Assembly (NCBI GenBank): GCA_041160955.1
Contig: JBEAVK010000440.1
Span: 1 to 22,460 of the forward strand
DNA length: 22,460 bases
Reading direction: 5' to 3'
Source of the DNA: M3007 sp041160955
Lineage (GTDB): Bacteria > Bacteroidota > Bacteroidia > Chitinophagales > Saprospiraceae
Shown one piece after another: positions 1 to 8,006 of this stretch. Within the stretch, counting starts at the first letter, position 1. Each line of letters opens with the position of its first letter. The notes beneath the pieces are model-generated. The model saw nothing but the letters and a program-made list of their open reading frames with translations, did not search any database and was not told the DNA's origin. The position numbers and the translations under genes were made by a program.

Positions 1-49
1 GAGTTTTATAAGATTATTATCTTTATTTAAATATTTTTCACACATTATT

Positions 50-682
50 ATGTCTTTAAATTATAAAAGTAGTGTTGTTTATTTATTCCAAATTATTACT
101 TTAGGATGCCTAAGTCCCCTATTTTCGTCGGCTCAGGTAGCTGTACAATTGGACAAAATGAATGCCGTGTTCTGCGGAGCGAGTAATCCTGTGACTATTG
201 TCGTAGATGATTTGCCCTCCAACCAAATACAAGTGGTGGCTTCGCAAGGGCAATTATCAAACCGAGGCAACGGGCATTACCAATGGGATATTTGTACCAG
301 AGATACCAATATGGCATGGCTTATAGTATCCGATTCCCTAACGGCGCAGCCTATTGATACACAATATTTTAGGGTGAAAAGAATTCCTGATCCTACAATA
401 GTACGCGCCACAAGCGGTAGAGGCATTGCAACTATCTTAAAAAAATTTGATTTAAACCTACAGTGTAATATGGTTTCGTTTAAGGTAACCTATACCCGTA
501 AAAACCAAGACCCCTCTCCTGATATCACCAATAATGGCGCACAGTTCAATGAAAAGGTCTCTTCCGCCATTAATCAACTTTCACCCGGAGACAAGATCAC
601 GTTTTTTGATTTTCGATATACTTGTGGCTGCGACCCTACCGTACGCCGATCGGATGAGGTGTTGGCCTATGACATTAAGTAA
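50..682 (+). CDS. Exported protein with GldM C-terminal-like domain
   Basis: A 210-residue protein. The N-terminus (about residues 1-29, ending SSAQ) reads as a cleavable signal peptide. Residues about 105-210 resemble the C-terminal region of GldM/PorM, the periplasmic shaft of the T9SS/gliding motor; the phrase YFRVKRIPDPT is very close to what I remember of GldM. The N-terminal transmembrane helix and the long periplasmic domains of true GldM (about 500 residues) are missing, so this is a stand-alone domain and not the motor subunit. No gldK, gldL or gldN lies beside it. Cysteines cluster near residues 140 and 192-194 (CGC). A weak -7-like box (TATCTTTA, 19-26) lies upstream. The role is unknown; a periplasmic or surface accessory protein is an inference. 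Confidence 0.72.
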   Translation: MSLNYKSSVVYLFQIITLGCLSPLFSSAQVAVQLDKMNAVFCGASNPVTIVVDDLPSNQIQVVASQGQLSNRGNGHYQWDICTRDTNMAWLIVSDSLTAQPIDTQYFRVKRIPDPTIVRATSGRGIATILKKFDLNLQCNMVSFKVTYTRKNQDPSPDITNNGAQFNEKVSSAINQLSPGDKITFFDFRYTCGCDPTVRRSDEVLAYDIK

Positions 683-820
683 CTATAAACAGAACTTTGT
701 TCATATCAAGGCTAATATTTTACATTTAGAGGACATTAGAACGCTATTAAAAACTTTTTCAAAGTAGATATGTTAAGAATTAAATTGCTTCAAAGAACAA
801 GTTTTCGCCTTTTTTATAAA

Positions 821-828
821 TAATTTTT
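821..828 (+). promoter_or_regulatory. Possible -7 box immediately before the start codon
   Basis: TAATTTTT differs in its last base from the Bacteroidota -7 consensus TAnnTTTG and is followed by CAAC and then the ATG at 833. The spacing is the same as for the GH53 gene at 18020. No clear TTG -33 element is seen at the expected distance. Confidence 0.3.
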
Positions 829-832
829 CAAC

Positions 833-2077
833 ATGAAAAAATCTTACAAACTCTCTATTTTATTTCTTTTCTGCTTTGGAACGGGTCTCATAGCGCAATC
901 GCCTATTCCACTACCCATTAAAAGTACCACAGTAAAAACTTTTAATGCCGATGACCCTTTGGCCAATTATGAGCAGGAATTCTACTCCTTTAATGCGAAT
1001 AACCTTTACTCCCAAATAAAAACAGACTATTGGGATGGTGCCAACTGGCAACCCAGTATGGCGCAAAATTACGAATACGATACAAATGGAAATAATACAC
1101 TTTATATTAGGCAAGAGTTGGATAGCATGACCAATACCCTTAAAGATGCCTATAAGTCAATCGTGACATATTCCAATACCGGACAAGCGATAACAGATAG
1201 ATATGAACGATTTAACACGATAACCAATACCTGGGAGTGGGACGCACAAGTAAGTTATGCTTATCATTCATCGGGCCAACTCTCAGAACAGAAAGTATCT
1301 TTTATTGATGATAATACTGCTGGATTTGGATTTATGACTACTTATATTTTTGATAATAATGATCGAATTGTTACTGAAATCTATGCATCTGGCTTTGGGG
1401 GAGATTTAAAAAATAGAGAAAGAAAAAACTATTTTTATACGGACGCCGATGCCTTGGTGGACAGAAAAGAGCGTGAGCAATGGGACAACATAACAAATGG
1501 ATGGAAACCTGCGGACTCCCGCGTACAATTGTCCTATACACCAACAGAATCAATAGAACTGACAGAAGAGTTTATTTTTGGTAATTGGCGACCAGAATAT
1601 AGGAATACATGGACAAAAAATAGCAATGGAGACATAGAACGTTATGCTTATGAAGTTTGGTGGCCTGTATCACAAATATGGAAACCGCAATCTGTCATTA
1701 ATACATTTTATAATACGGATAAATCACGCAAGCAAATAATCACAAGAAGATTGGAGGCCGGCGCACTTGACCTTCATATTGAAAGTATCCAGGATTACGA
1801 ATATGCGGCTCCGTCTTCCGTGAATAGCCTTTTCTTGAATGCAAAAGTGGAAGTATTCCCCAATCCAACCACCGATATTATTCAAGTAAAAGTAGAAAAC
1901 ACCGGTAGTCCTTTCACTTATTTTAATTTAATCAATAGTGCAGGAAAGATAGTTGCTTCCCAACAAACGGTTAATACACGCACCCAATTTTCAATTTCAG
2001 CGCAACCCGCTGGCATTTATTACCTTGAAATAAGGCAAAATGGCGGCATCAAGGTTATACCGATCGTAAAAGGATAA
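833..2077 (+). CDS. Secreted YD-like repeat protein with T9SS C-terminal sorting domain
   Basis: A 414-residue exported protein. Residues 1-21 (ending LIAQ) form a signal peptide. Residues about 40-325 are a series of roughly 40-residue units rich in Trp, Tyr and Asn, with recurring patterns such as YEYDTNGN and NTWEWD, recalling YD/Rhs-like beta-hairpin repeats. Residues about 335-414 form a T9SS type A sorting domain: FPNP at 342-345, a central NSAGKIV turn, AGIYYLEI, and a basic/hydrophobic end. The family logic is export by Sec, crossing of the outer membrane by the T9SS, and release or anchoring at the surface. No enzymatic motif is seen. The gene ends one base before the convergent oxidoreductase stop at 2079, with no room for a separate terminator. 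Confidence 0.8.
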   Translation: MKKSYKLSILFLFCFGTGLIAQSPIPLPIKSTTVKTFNADDPLANYEQEFYSFNANNLYSQIKTDYWDGANWQPSMAQNYEYDTNGNNTLYIRQELDSMTNTLKDAYKSIVTYSNTGQAITDRYERFNTITNTWEWDAQVSYAYHSSGQLSEQKVSFIDDNTAGFGFMTTYIFDNNDRIVTEIYASGFGGDLKNRERKNYFYTDADALVDRKEREQWDNITNGWKPADSRVQLSYTPTESIELTEEFIFGNWRPEYRNTWTKNSNGDIERYAYEVWWPVSQIWKPQSVINTFYNTDKSRKQIITRRLEAGALDLHIESIQDYEYAAPSSVNSLFLNAKVEVFPNPTTDIIQVKVENTGSPFTYFNLINSAGKIVASQQTVNTRTQFSISAQPAGIYYLEIRQNGGIKVIPIVKG

Positions 2078-2078
2078 A

Positions 2079-4067
2079 TTACGCGATACCACCCGCCACA
2101 TGATACGCCAAAGCCTGTACCGATAACATTGGATTGGCACCACTGGCCGATGGGAATAGGCTACTATCGGCTACATATAAGCCTTTTATTTCGCGGGTTT
2201 CGCCATTGGGCTGAACGGGGGAATTGTCGTTGCCTCCCATCCGGCAAGTACCCATTTGGTGTGCGGAAAAAACACTGGCATGGTTCGTTCCCCAATTTTT
2301 TTGGCCAATTTGCGCTTGAAACGTGCTTAAATCGCCACCTTTTGCTGGATAAAAATGTAAAGGTTGGTTGTGAAAAATAGAAATTTGTTCCGCGCCAGCA
2401 GCAACATGTGCTTCAGCACTCCGCTGCATGGCATGGATCAAATGCGCCCGATCAAAAGGATGCACCTCGTAATCAAGGACGGGTTGCCCCGATTTTTTAC
2501 CGACCGTAACCTGTCCACCAAACTTATCCCGCACCAAGCAAATATGCACGACTGAACGGTGCAATTGCAACAAATCATCCTTTAGTCGTTCGCTACTCTC
2601 CCAACTCATCGACGAAGCCCCCAAGCCCGGATGTACAGGCGGGCATTCCAAACGATGTCCCCAATTGCCATTTAATTGCTCAAATTCTTTTACGATAACA
2701 CTCATCATGGGGCCATACCACGGCAGCGTTTCTTTGGGATAAAAAGCAGCAGTTGGTATAACGGGGTGCAGGTATAGGTTGCGTCCAATCTGTGGATGTC
2801 GCAATCCACTTTTGAGGAGCAATACTGGTGTATGCATTGCGCCTGCGCTCACGACCACCTGTTTTGCGCGGATTTGAACCGTAAATTGCTGTCCATTTTG
2901 TGCTTTATAATGACCAATTGCGCCTGTTGCTCGGCCTTGCTCGGTCGTTATTTTTTCGATATGGGTATGCGCCATTAGGCGTGCGCCATCGCGGGTAGCA
3001 TCGCGGAGAAAGGTTTCCTGCCCACCCTGTTTGATACCATGTGCATCACCCAGACAGGAAAAACCGCTTGCTTGCCACGCCTTATCGGAGGGTACTCCTT
3101 CGGGAAACCGCATGTTCATCGGTATGGCTTCGGTGCGCCAGCCTAGTTTTTTAGCAGCCTCCCACAAACTTTGGTTTTGTGGGTTATGCTCAAATTCTGT
3201 ACTTATACTATTGCGCTGCTCTATATATTCAAATCCTTTTTTGTATGCTGGACTTGTAAAATGTGGGTTCTCATGGTTTTTTGCCCATTCTTCCAGCACA
3301 TAATCGGGTGTACGTAATGAACCCGCCCAATTGATGGCCGAGCCGCCACCGACAGTGCTTCCTGCTAGGATAGATACGGAACCCGTCTTAGTGGCTAATA
3401 ATGCCCCACTTTCAAAATGTTGGTTCAGCATCGGAAATTCCTGCATGGTAAGTGCATGACGTGGTGTATAGCGGCCTTTTTCCACCACTAAAACATCTTT
3501 ACCCGTAGCCGCTAATTGTGCGGCTACCACCCCACCACCAGACCCCGAACCAATGATGAGTACATCGCATTCCAAAACGGTATCCCTTTCTAATGACAAT
3601 ATCGACAATGGGTTAGGATCGTGAATAGGGGCTAAATCGGGCAATTGATACCCAATAGCACTATGATTGGGGTTTCTGCTCGCACCTTTGGGTATATCCC
3701 CAAAATAGAGAAAAGTAGTGACTTTGCGCAAAGTAGCAAACGCATTGCGCAGCAAACCTAAGCGGCTTCCCGACCAACTGAGCAGCATCCTAGTCCGTTG
3801 CTCCGGCTTCAGGCGATGAGCGGGTTGGAGCGGCCCACCCCATGTTAGTCCCAACAATGGGCTCGAAATAAGTTGGAGCAACTGCGCAAATGCCGCTTGA
3901 TCTTCGGCTTTTACACCCGCAATGAGCTGCAATACGCGTTCGGGCACACCTTGATCGGAGGCCTTACGCGCCCAGTAACCATCGGTATCGTTGGGTTGTT
4001 GGATATTGCTGATAAAAGTATCGCAAATGGCAGTAAGAGCCTGAAATTGAGTATCGTTTGCTATCAT
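2079..4067 (-). CDS. GMC-family FAD oxidoreductase (long-chain alcohol oxidase-like)
   Basis: A 662-residue flavoprotein of the glucose-methanol-choline family. It has an N-terminal helical region (residues about 1-165) containing LTAICDTFI, similar to the N-terminal part of fatty-alcohol-oxidase-type members. The FAD-binding Rossmann motif GSGSGGG is at 173-179, with the acidic residue of VVEKG closing the fold. STVGGGSAINW (237-247) matches the family signature, and the C-terminal catalytic pair is His603 (AHQMGTCRMGG) and Asn645 (GANPMLSVQALA). The likely reaction is FAD-dependent oxidation of an alcohol; the substrate cannot be read from the sequence. No signal peptide or twin-arginine motif is seen. 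The start at 4067 is preferred because an in-frame extension to 4301 would translate the intergenic repeats at 4141-4213 and overlap the divergent gene. The 3' end abuts the convergent gene. Confidence 0.88.
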   Translation of the reverse strand: MIANDTQFQALTAICDTFISNIQQPNDTDGYWARKASDQGVPERVLQLIAGVKAEDQAAFAQLLQLISSPLLGLTWGGPLQPAHRLKPEQRTRMLLSWSGSRLGLLRNAFATLRKVTTFLYFGDIPKGASRNPNHSAIGYQLPDLAPIHDPNPLSILSLERDTVLECDVLIIGSGSGGGVVAAQLAATGKDVLVVEKGRYTPRHALTMQEFPMLNQHFESGALLATKTGSVSILAGSTVGGGSAINWAGSLRTPDYVLEEWAKNHENPHFTSPAYKKGFEYIEQRNSISTEFEHNPQNQSLWEAAKKLGWRTEAIPMNMRFPEGVPSDKAWQASGFSCLGDAHGIKQGGQETFLRDATRDGARLMAHTHIEKITTEQGRATGAIGHYKAQNGQQFTVQIRAKQVVVSAGAMHTPVLLLKSGLRHPQIGRNLYLHPVIPTAAFYPKETLPWYGPMMSVIVKEFEQLNGNWGHRLECPPVHPGLGASSMSWESSERLKDDLLQLHRSVVHICLVRDKFGGQVTVGKKSGQPVLDYEVHPFDRAHLIHAMQRSAEAHVAAGAEQISIFHNQPLHFYPAKGGDLSTFQAQIGQKNWGTNHASVFSAHQMGTCRMGGNDNSPVQPNGETREIKGLYVADSSLFPSASGANPMLSVQALAYHVAGGIA

Positions 4068-4140
4068 AATTGGACGAAAACCTACAAAAGACAAAAGGAA
4101 AGGTAAATGTACGAGATTATTAGATTTTCTTATAAAAATC

Positions 4141-4213
4141 AGGTGTAACGCACCGCAATATTTGTGAAAAAGGTGCAGCGCACCGAAATATTTGTAGCAC
4201 CGAAATATTGTGG
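4141..4213. repeat. Tandem GGTGYARCGCACC / AAATATTTGT repeat, 2.5 copies
   Basis: Unit 1 (4141-4170) and unit 2 (4171-4195) share the layout AGGTGYARCGCACCG then MAATATTTGTG; a partial third unit (4196-4213) repeats AGCACCGAAATATTGTGG. Each full unit contains a small GGTGY...GCACC hairpin. It lies in the divergent gap between the GMC oxidoreductase and the receptor-like gene, where both promoters must be. I recall similar CTACAAATATTTCGGTGC-type repeats between genes in other Bacteroidota, but could not check. Confidence 0.8.
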
Positions 4214-4278
4214 AGAATAATGTGTTAAATTTGCGGGATAATAATTTGGTCAAACAATGACAAAAAAGTAAATCAGGA

Positions 4279-5046
4279 ATGACTACATACCCACAGCGCA
4301 TTATTTCAATTGTACCCTCTCAAACAGAGCTCCTTGCTGATTTGGGCTTGGGTGACCGTGTGGTAGGCATCACCAAATTTTGCGTACACCCAACCGACTG
4401 GTTTCGCGAAAAAACGCGTGTTGGTGGTACTAAAACCGTAAATATCACTAAAGCACTCGCACTCCATCCTGATCTTATTATTGCCAATAAAGAAGAAAAC
4501 GACCGCGAGCAAGTAGAGGCATTGGCCAAGCATTGCCCTGTTTACACCAGTGATGTTAAAACCCTGGAAGATGCCCTGGCAATGATCGTGCAGGTAGGCA
4601 TATTAACCGGCACAGAAGATAAAGCGGCAGATTTGAATCGGCGCATTCAAGCGCATTTTGTTTTGCCCAATATGCCTTTGAAGCGGGCTGCGTATTTGAT
4701 TTGGCGCAAGCCTTATATGGTGGCTGGTGGCGACACATTTATCCATGATATGCTGCGTTATGCAGGATTTTCTAATGTATTTGGGGATAAAAACCGTTAT
4801 CCTGTATGTAATGCGCTTGAATTGGCCGAAGCCAATCCTGAATATATTTTACTGAGTTCGGAGCCATTCCCGTTTAAGGAAAAGCATGTGGCGGAATTAG
4901 CGGAAATTTGCCCTAATGCAGTGATTCAAATGGTAGATGGCGAAATGTTTTCTTGGTATGGATCGCGGTTGTTGCGGTTTACTTTACCTGTTCCGCTGCC
5001 ACCAACTGATACATCAATTGTTCAAAATCAGTATCGTTTAACTTGA
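4279..5046 (+). CDS. Helical-backbone metal/cobalamin receptor-like protein, no signal peptide
   Basis: A 255-residue protein resembling the BtuF/TroA superfamily of substrate-binding proteins for cobalamin, iron-siderophores or metals. The N-terminus RIISIVPSQTELLADLGL followed by DRVVGIT is typical of the first lobe. GGTKTVNI and HPDLIIANKEEN continue that lobe, and a second lobe contains the stretch AGGDTFIHDMLRYAGFSNVF. There is no signal peptide or lipobox, so the protein should be cytosolic unless the true start is missed; signal-less homologues are common in Bacteroidota as I recall. No ABC permease or ATPase is nearby, so transport is unproven. Family-like sequence stops at GSRLLR; residues 234-255 are read from DNA that also encodes the opposite gene's C-terminus, a 68-bp tail-to-tail overlap. 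Confidence 0.75.
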   Translation: MTTYPQRIISIVPSQTELLADLGLGDRVVGITKFCVHPTDWFREKTRVGGTKTVNITKALALHPDLIIANKEENDREQVEALAKHCPVYTSDVKTLEDALAMIVQVGILTGTEDKAADLNRRIQAHFVLPNMPLKRAAYLIWRKPYMVAGGDTFIHDMLRYAGFSNVFGDKNRYPVCNALELAEANPEYILLSSEPFPFKEKHVAELAEICPNAVIQMVDGEMFSWYGSRLLRFTLPVPLPPTDTSIVQNQYRLT

Positions 5047-5602
5047 GTACACCTTTGAGGGTCACGAATGTATCTGTTTTGTATGTTTTAGGAATGGCGC
5101 GGAATACAATACCCATAATTGTTTCTGGGCCTGCTCCACCGCAGAAAAAGCAGGCGGCATAAGGGTTTTTACTGAGGGCGTATAAGCCTTTATTGATAGG
5201 GATGATATAGCCTTTTATGGCTACCTTTTTACCGTTGAGTGCTTTTATTTTATTGCCAAAAACGGGAAACTCGAACTCTTGTTCGTGCTCTTTTACGTAT
5301 TTCCGTTTAAATTTTACATCTTTTAAGGCTACCCAAGACAAATCAATGGGTACATCTGCGCTATCCATCCTGATTTTGGCTTGCTGGAGTTCTGCTTCGT
5401 TGTGTTTAGCCGGAAAAAACTCTACGTCGTGGTACTGGACGAATTCGGTGGTGGTATCTTGAAGGGTAGTTAGGGTATCATTAGCTACTGTGGGAGCGGG
5501 CGGGTTGTTGTTCCATTTTTGTTGGAAGTAGGTGGGAAGCCCCGAGAATGAAGCGATGAGCAGTAGTGCTGCAAGGAGCGCAATAGGGATTAATTTTTTC
5601 AT
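4979..5602 (-). CDS. Exported/anchored protein with CFFCGGAGPET motif (DUF3299-like)
   Basis: A 207-residue protein. Residues about 1-26 form one hydrophobic segment, a signal peptide or N-terminal anchor, followed by a Pro/Thr-rich linker to about residue 55. The conserved part starts at about residue 88 (LSWVALKDVKF) and includes GKKVAIKGYIIPI (124-136) and CFFCGGAGPE (151-160) with a Cys151-x-x-Cys154 pair. This pattern fits small periplasmic proteins of the DUF3299 type; the domain name is from memory and no function is established by it. The CxxC pair could bind a metal or be redox-active. The coding region lies downstream of tRNA-Leu on the same strand, separated by a terminator-like hairpin. 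Its last 68 bp overlap the convergent gene. Confidence 0.72.
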   Translation of the reverse strand: MKKLIPIALLAALLLIASFSGLPTYFQQKWNNNPPAPTVANDTLTTLQDTTTEFVQYHDVEFFPAKHNEAELQQAKIRMDSADVPIDLSWVALKDVKFKRKYVKEHEQEFEFPVFGNKIKALNGKKVAIKGYIIPINKGLYALSKNPYAACFFCGGAGPETIMGIVFRAIPKTYKTDTFVTLKGVLKLNDTDFEQLMYQLVAAEQVK

Positions 5603-5637
5603 AAGTACTTAATTTTAAAAAAAAAGCATGATAAAAC

Positions 5638-5675
5638 AAATGGGGTTAACGACGAAAACGTCGAAAACCCCATTT
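5638..5675 (-). terminator. Hairpin terminator downstream of tRNA-Leu
   Basis: A long inverted repeat: AAATGGGGTT (5638-5647) pairs with AACCCCATTT (5666-5675), and inside it CGACG (5650-5654) pairs with CGTCG (5659-5663) around an AAAA loop, with a 2x2 AA/AA internal loop. Reading the minus strand, a T-rich stretch (T9) follows about 13 bases later. It starts two bases past the tRNA 3' end, so it most likely ends the tRNA transcript. Confidence 0.7.
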
Positions 5676-5677
5676 TG

Positions 5678-5761
5678 TACCCGGGACGGGACTCGAACCT
5701 GCACAGCCGTAAAGGCCAAGGGATTTTAAGTCCCTCGTGTCTACCATTCCACCACCCGGGC
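5678..5761 (-). tRNA. tRNA-Leu (anticodon UAA)
   Basis: An 84-nt tRNA on the minus strand. The acceptor stem GCCCGGG (5761-5755) pairs with CCCGGGT (5685-5679), including one G-U pair; the discriminator is A at 5678. The anticodon loop reads CTTAAAA, giving UAA (reads UUA, Leu). A long variable arm (GGCC/GGCT region) and GGTTCGAGTCC in the T arm identify a class II leucine tRNA. The 3' CCA is not encoded. A -7 box lies just upstream and a hairpin terminator just downstream, so it is probably a single-gene transcript. Confidence 0.95.
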
Positions 5762-5772
5762 TATTGGCGGCG

Positions 5773-5780
5773 CAAAGATA
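5773..5780 (-). promoter_or_regulatory. -7 promoter box for tRNA-Leu
   Basis: Reading the minus strand, TATCTTTG matches the Bacteroidota -7 consensus TAnnTTTG exactly and ends 11 bases before the mature tRNA 5' end. No clean TTG -33 element is seen upstream. Confidence 0.65.
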
Positions 5781-5851
5781 TGGGCTTTATTTGAATTGTG
5801 CTACATTTTTTATTATTGACTTGAAAGTTTTTTTACCACATTGGTGATTTG

Positions 5852-6140
5852 GTCGCTTCGCTCCTTATTTTTACATCAAAAAAGTACTTAAATAGTGTAA
5901 ATTAGTCGCTTCGCTACTCTTTTCTACCACAAAAAGGTGTAAAAGACGTAGCGTAGTCGCTTCGCTCCTTATTTCTACCACAAAAGTGCACAAAAGAACA
6001 CAAAAGACGTAGCGTAGTCGCTTCGCTTCTTATTTTTCCACCACAAAAGGGTACAAAAGAACACAAAAGACGTAGAATGGTCGCTTCGCTTCTTTTGCTG
6101 CCGCAAAAGGGTACAAAAGATGTAGAGCAGTTGCTTCGCT
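5852..6140. repeat. Six imperfect tandem repeats starting GTCGCTTCGCT
   Basis: GTCGCTTCGCT (GTTGCTTCGCT in the last copy) starts at 5852, 5905, 5956, 6017, 6080 and 6130, a spacing of 50-63 bases. The intervening sequence is itself repetitive: CTACCACAAAAG, GTGCACAAAAG or GGTACAAAAG, AACACAAAAG, then ACGTAGCGTA. The array fills most of the 405-bp gap 5762-6166 between tRNA-Leu and the symporter stop, so on the minus strand it lies in the symporter's 3' untranslated region. No gene is seen in this gap. Unit length and sequence vary too much for a CRISPR array. Confidence 0.85.
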
Positions 6141-6166
6141 CCTTTTTCTAGTATTAATTTGCTTGT

Positions 6167-7852
6167 TTAGCCCTCTTTTCCTGCTGGTTTTGTTTGTAGG
6201 AGTGCCTGTAGTATTAATGAGAAACCCATTACCATACCACAACCTAGCGGATTATACCATAAATATGCATCCTTGTTTACATAGAAAAAGAGATACGCTA
6301 CAATGGCTTGGGAAATGATAGCGGCAAGGAATACTGCGTTGCCTTTTACGCGTTTTAAGAAAAAAGCGGTAAAGAAAATACCTAAAATAGTACCGTAAAA
6401 TATAGAACCTACCATATTGACGGCTTGGATTAGGTTGTCGAACAAATTTGCATAGGTGGCAAAAACAGTAATAAATACGCCCCAAATAACGGTGGTGAGC
6501 TTTGCGACCCAAACATAATGCGCCTCGTCTTTTCCTGGTACTAACGAACGCTTATAAATATCCGAAACACTGGTTGCGGTAAGCGCATTTAACTCCGATG
6601 CTGTGGTACTCCAAGAGGCACAAAAAATCATAGCAATGATGAGACCTACCAAACCTTTTGGAATATGGCTTAATACAAAACTGATAAAAACATAGTCCTT
6701 GTCTTTGGTATCTGTCTTTGTATTGTTTTGTTTGAAAATGGATTCCGCTTGCTTTCGTAAGTCCATTCGTTCGCTTTCAAGCCGTGCCAATATGGCTATA
6801 TCTGCTTCGGAATTGGAAAAGCCATTCGCCACTACGGCTTGCTTTAAACGGAATAAACTATCTGCTTTTGCCTCTAATGCCTGGTAGGGTGCTTCATAAA
6901 CTGTCCCTTGCAAGGCTTTGATATTGTTCTCATTAAAATGCAATGGCTGACTGTTAAATTGATAAAAAACAAACATCATTACACCCACTGATAAAACTAA
7001 AAACTGCATCGGAATTTTAACAAAACCATTAAAAAGTAAACCGAATCGGCTTTCTTGCAAGGATTTTCCCGATAAATATCGCCCCACTTGGCTTTGATCT
7101 GTTCCAAAATAAGACAAAAATAAAAAGGTAGAACCCAACAGACCCGACCATATATTATAACGATCCTCCCATTTGAACGACCAGTCGATAACCTGTGTTT
7201 TGCCTGTTGCTCCTGCTATTTGCCATGCTTCGCTCACGCCTACGCCTTGTGGAAGGCTGTTTAAAATGACTAAAAAGGCAATCACTAAACCGGATAGCAT
7301 GATCGTCATTTGGAGTTCTTGTGTCTTACTCACTGCTTTACTACCGCCAGAGGTCGTATAAACTACCACAAAAAATGCCATCGCGGCATTGGTCATAGCA
7401 AGGTTCCAGCCAAAAACAGCACAAAGAATAATACTTGGCGCATAAATACTAATAGATGCTGCAACACCGCGTTGTATAAGAAAAAGTATCGCCGTTAGCG
7501 ACCGCATCCGAACATCAAAGCGTTGCTCGAGGAATTCGTAAGCCGTTGTGATCTTTAGTTTGTAATAAACTGGCAACACAAAAATACACAGGATAATCAT
7601 CGCAATGGGCATTCCAAAATAAAACTGCACAAACTGCATTCCATCCGAAAACCCCTGCCCGGGTGTACTCAAAAAGGTAATTGCGCTGGCTTGGGTGGCC
7701 ATAATACTAAGGCCAATCGTCCACCATTTTAAATTACGTTCGCCCGCTAAAAAGCTATGGCTTTCGCCCGTCGATTTTCTGCCCGACCAAAGTCCATAAA
7801 GGACGATAAAACTAAGTGTACCAATAAGTACAAACCAATCTATTTCCTGCAT
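6167..7852 (-). CDS. Sodium:solute symporter family protein (SSS/SLC5)
   Basis: A 561-residue integral inner-membrane protein with about 13 hydrophobic segments, in the size range of the SSS family. Family features include the N-terminal segment followed by SFLAGERNLKWWTIGLSIMA, TPGQGF near residue 64, and FGTDQSQVGRYLSGKS (249-264), close to the SSS signature. It should couple solute uptake (sugar, sialic acid, amino acid or similar) to sodium; the substrate cannot be read. Residues about 302-386 form an unusually long hydrophilic, Lys/Glu-rich, probably helical loop between transmembrane segments, followed by VFISFVLSHIPKGLVGLIIA. The gene diverges from the Ig-repeat protein across a 154-bp gap. 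A repeat array lies directly after its stop and no clear terminator is seen there. Confidence 0.9.
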   Translation of the reverse strand: MQEIDWFVLIGTLSFIVLYGLWSGRKSTGESHSFLAGERNLKWWTIGLSIMATQASAITFLSTPGQGFSDGMQFVQFYFGMPIAMIILCIFVLPVYYKLKITTAYEFLEQRFDVRMRSLTAILFLIQRGVAASISIYAPSIILCAVFGWNLAMTNAAMAFFVVVYTTSGGSKAVSKTQELQMTIMLSGLVIAFLVILNSLPQGVGVSEAWQIAGATGKTQVIDWSFKWEDRYNIWSGLLGSTFLFLSYFGTDQSQVGRYLSGKSLQESRFGLLFNGFVKIPMQFLVLSVGVMMFVFYQFNSQPLHFNENNIKALQGTVYEAPYQALEAKADSLFRLKQAVVANGFSNSEADIAILARLESERMDLRKQAESIFKQNNTKTDTKDKDYVFISFVLSHIPKGLVGLIIAMIFCASWSTTASELNALTATSVSDIYKRSLVPGKDEAHYVWVAKLTTVIWGVFITVFATYANLFDNLIQAVNMVGSIFYGTILGIFFTAFFLKRVKGNAVFLAAIISQAIVAYLFFYVNKDAYLWYNPLGCGMVMGFSLILQALLQTKPAGKEG

Positions 7853-7927
7853 TTACAATTCATTGTCTTAAAATCAGCCTCAAAGGTTGCAAACTCTTAA
7901 CAATTTCCTTAGTTTCTGGTTAATCTT

Positions 7928-7959
7928 TTGCAATTTATGCAATAATCATGCAATCTTTG
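7928..7959 (+). promoter_or_regulatory. Candidate promoter for the Ig-repeat surface protein
   Basis: TTG at 7928-7930 is followed after 21 bases by AATCTTTG at 7952-7959, one base off the Bacteroidota -7 consensus TAnnTTTG. Transcription would begin near 7964, giving a leader of roughly 40 nt before the ATG at 8007. It lies within the in-frame extension to 7887, which supports the later start. Confidence 0.45.
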
Positions 7960-8006
7960 TGCCTAAATCTGGTTTGTGTATCCGATTTTTTTTATACTTA
8001 CATACT

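Noticed and set aside
4068..4301. In-frame extension of the GMC oxidoreductase to an upstream start at 4301
   Set aside because: It would translate the 4141-4213 repeats (giving duplicated ALHL words), overlap the divergent gene start at 4279 and remove the intergenic promoters; the 4067 start gives a family-like N-terminus.
5852..6140. CRISPR array
   Set aside because: Repeat words are imperfect, periodicity varies between 50 and 63 bp, the 'spacers' are themselves repeats of one another, and no cas genes are present.
7887..8006. Upstream start for the Ig-repeat protein at 7887
   Set aside because: The extra 40 residues hide the signal peptide, and the segment contains a candidate promoter (7928-7959).
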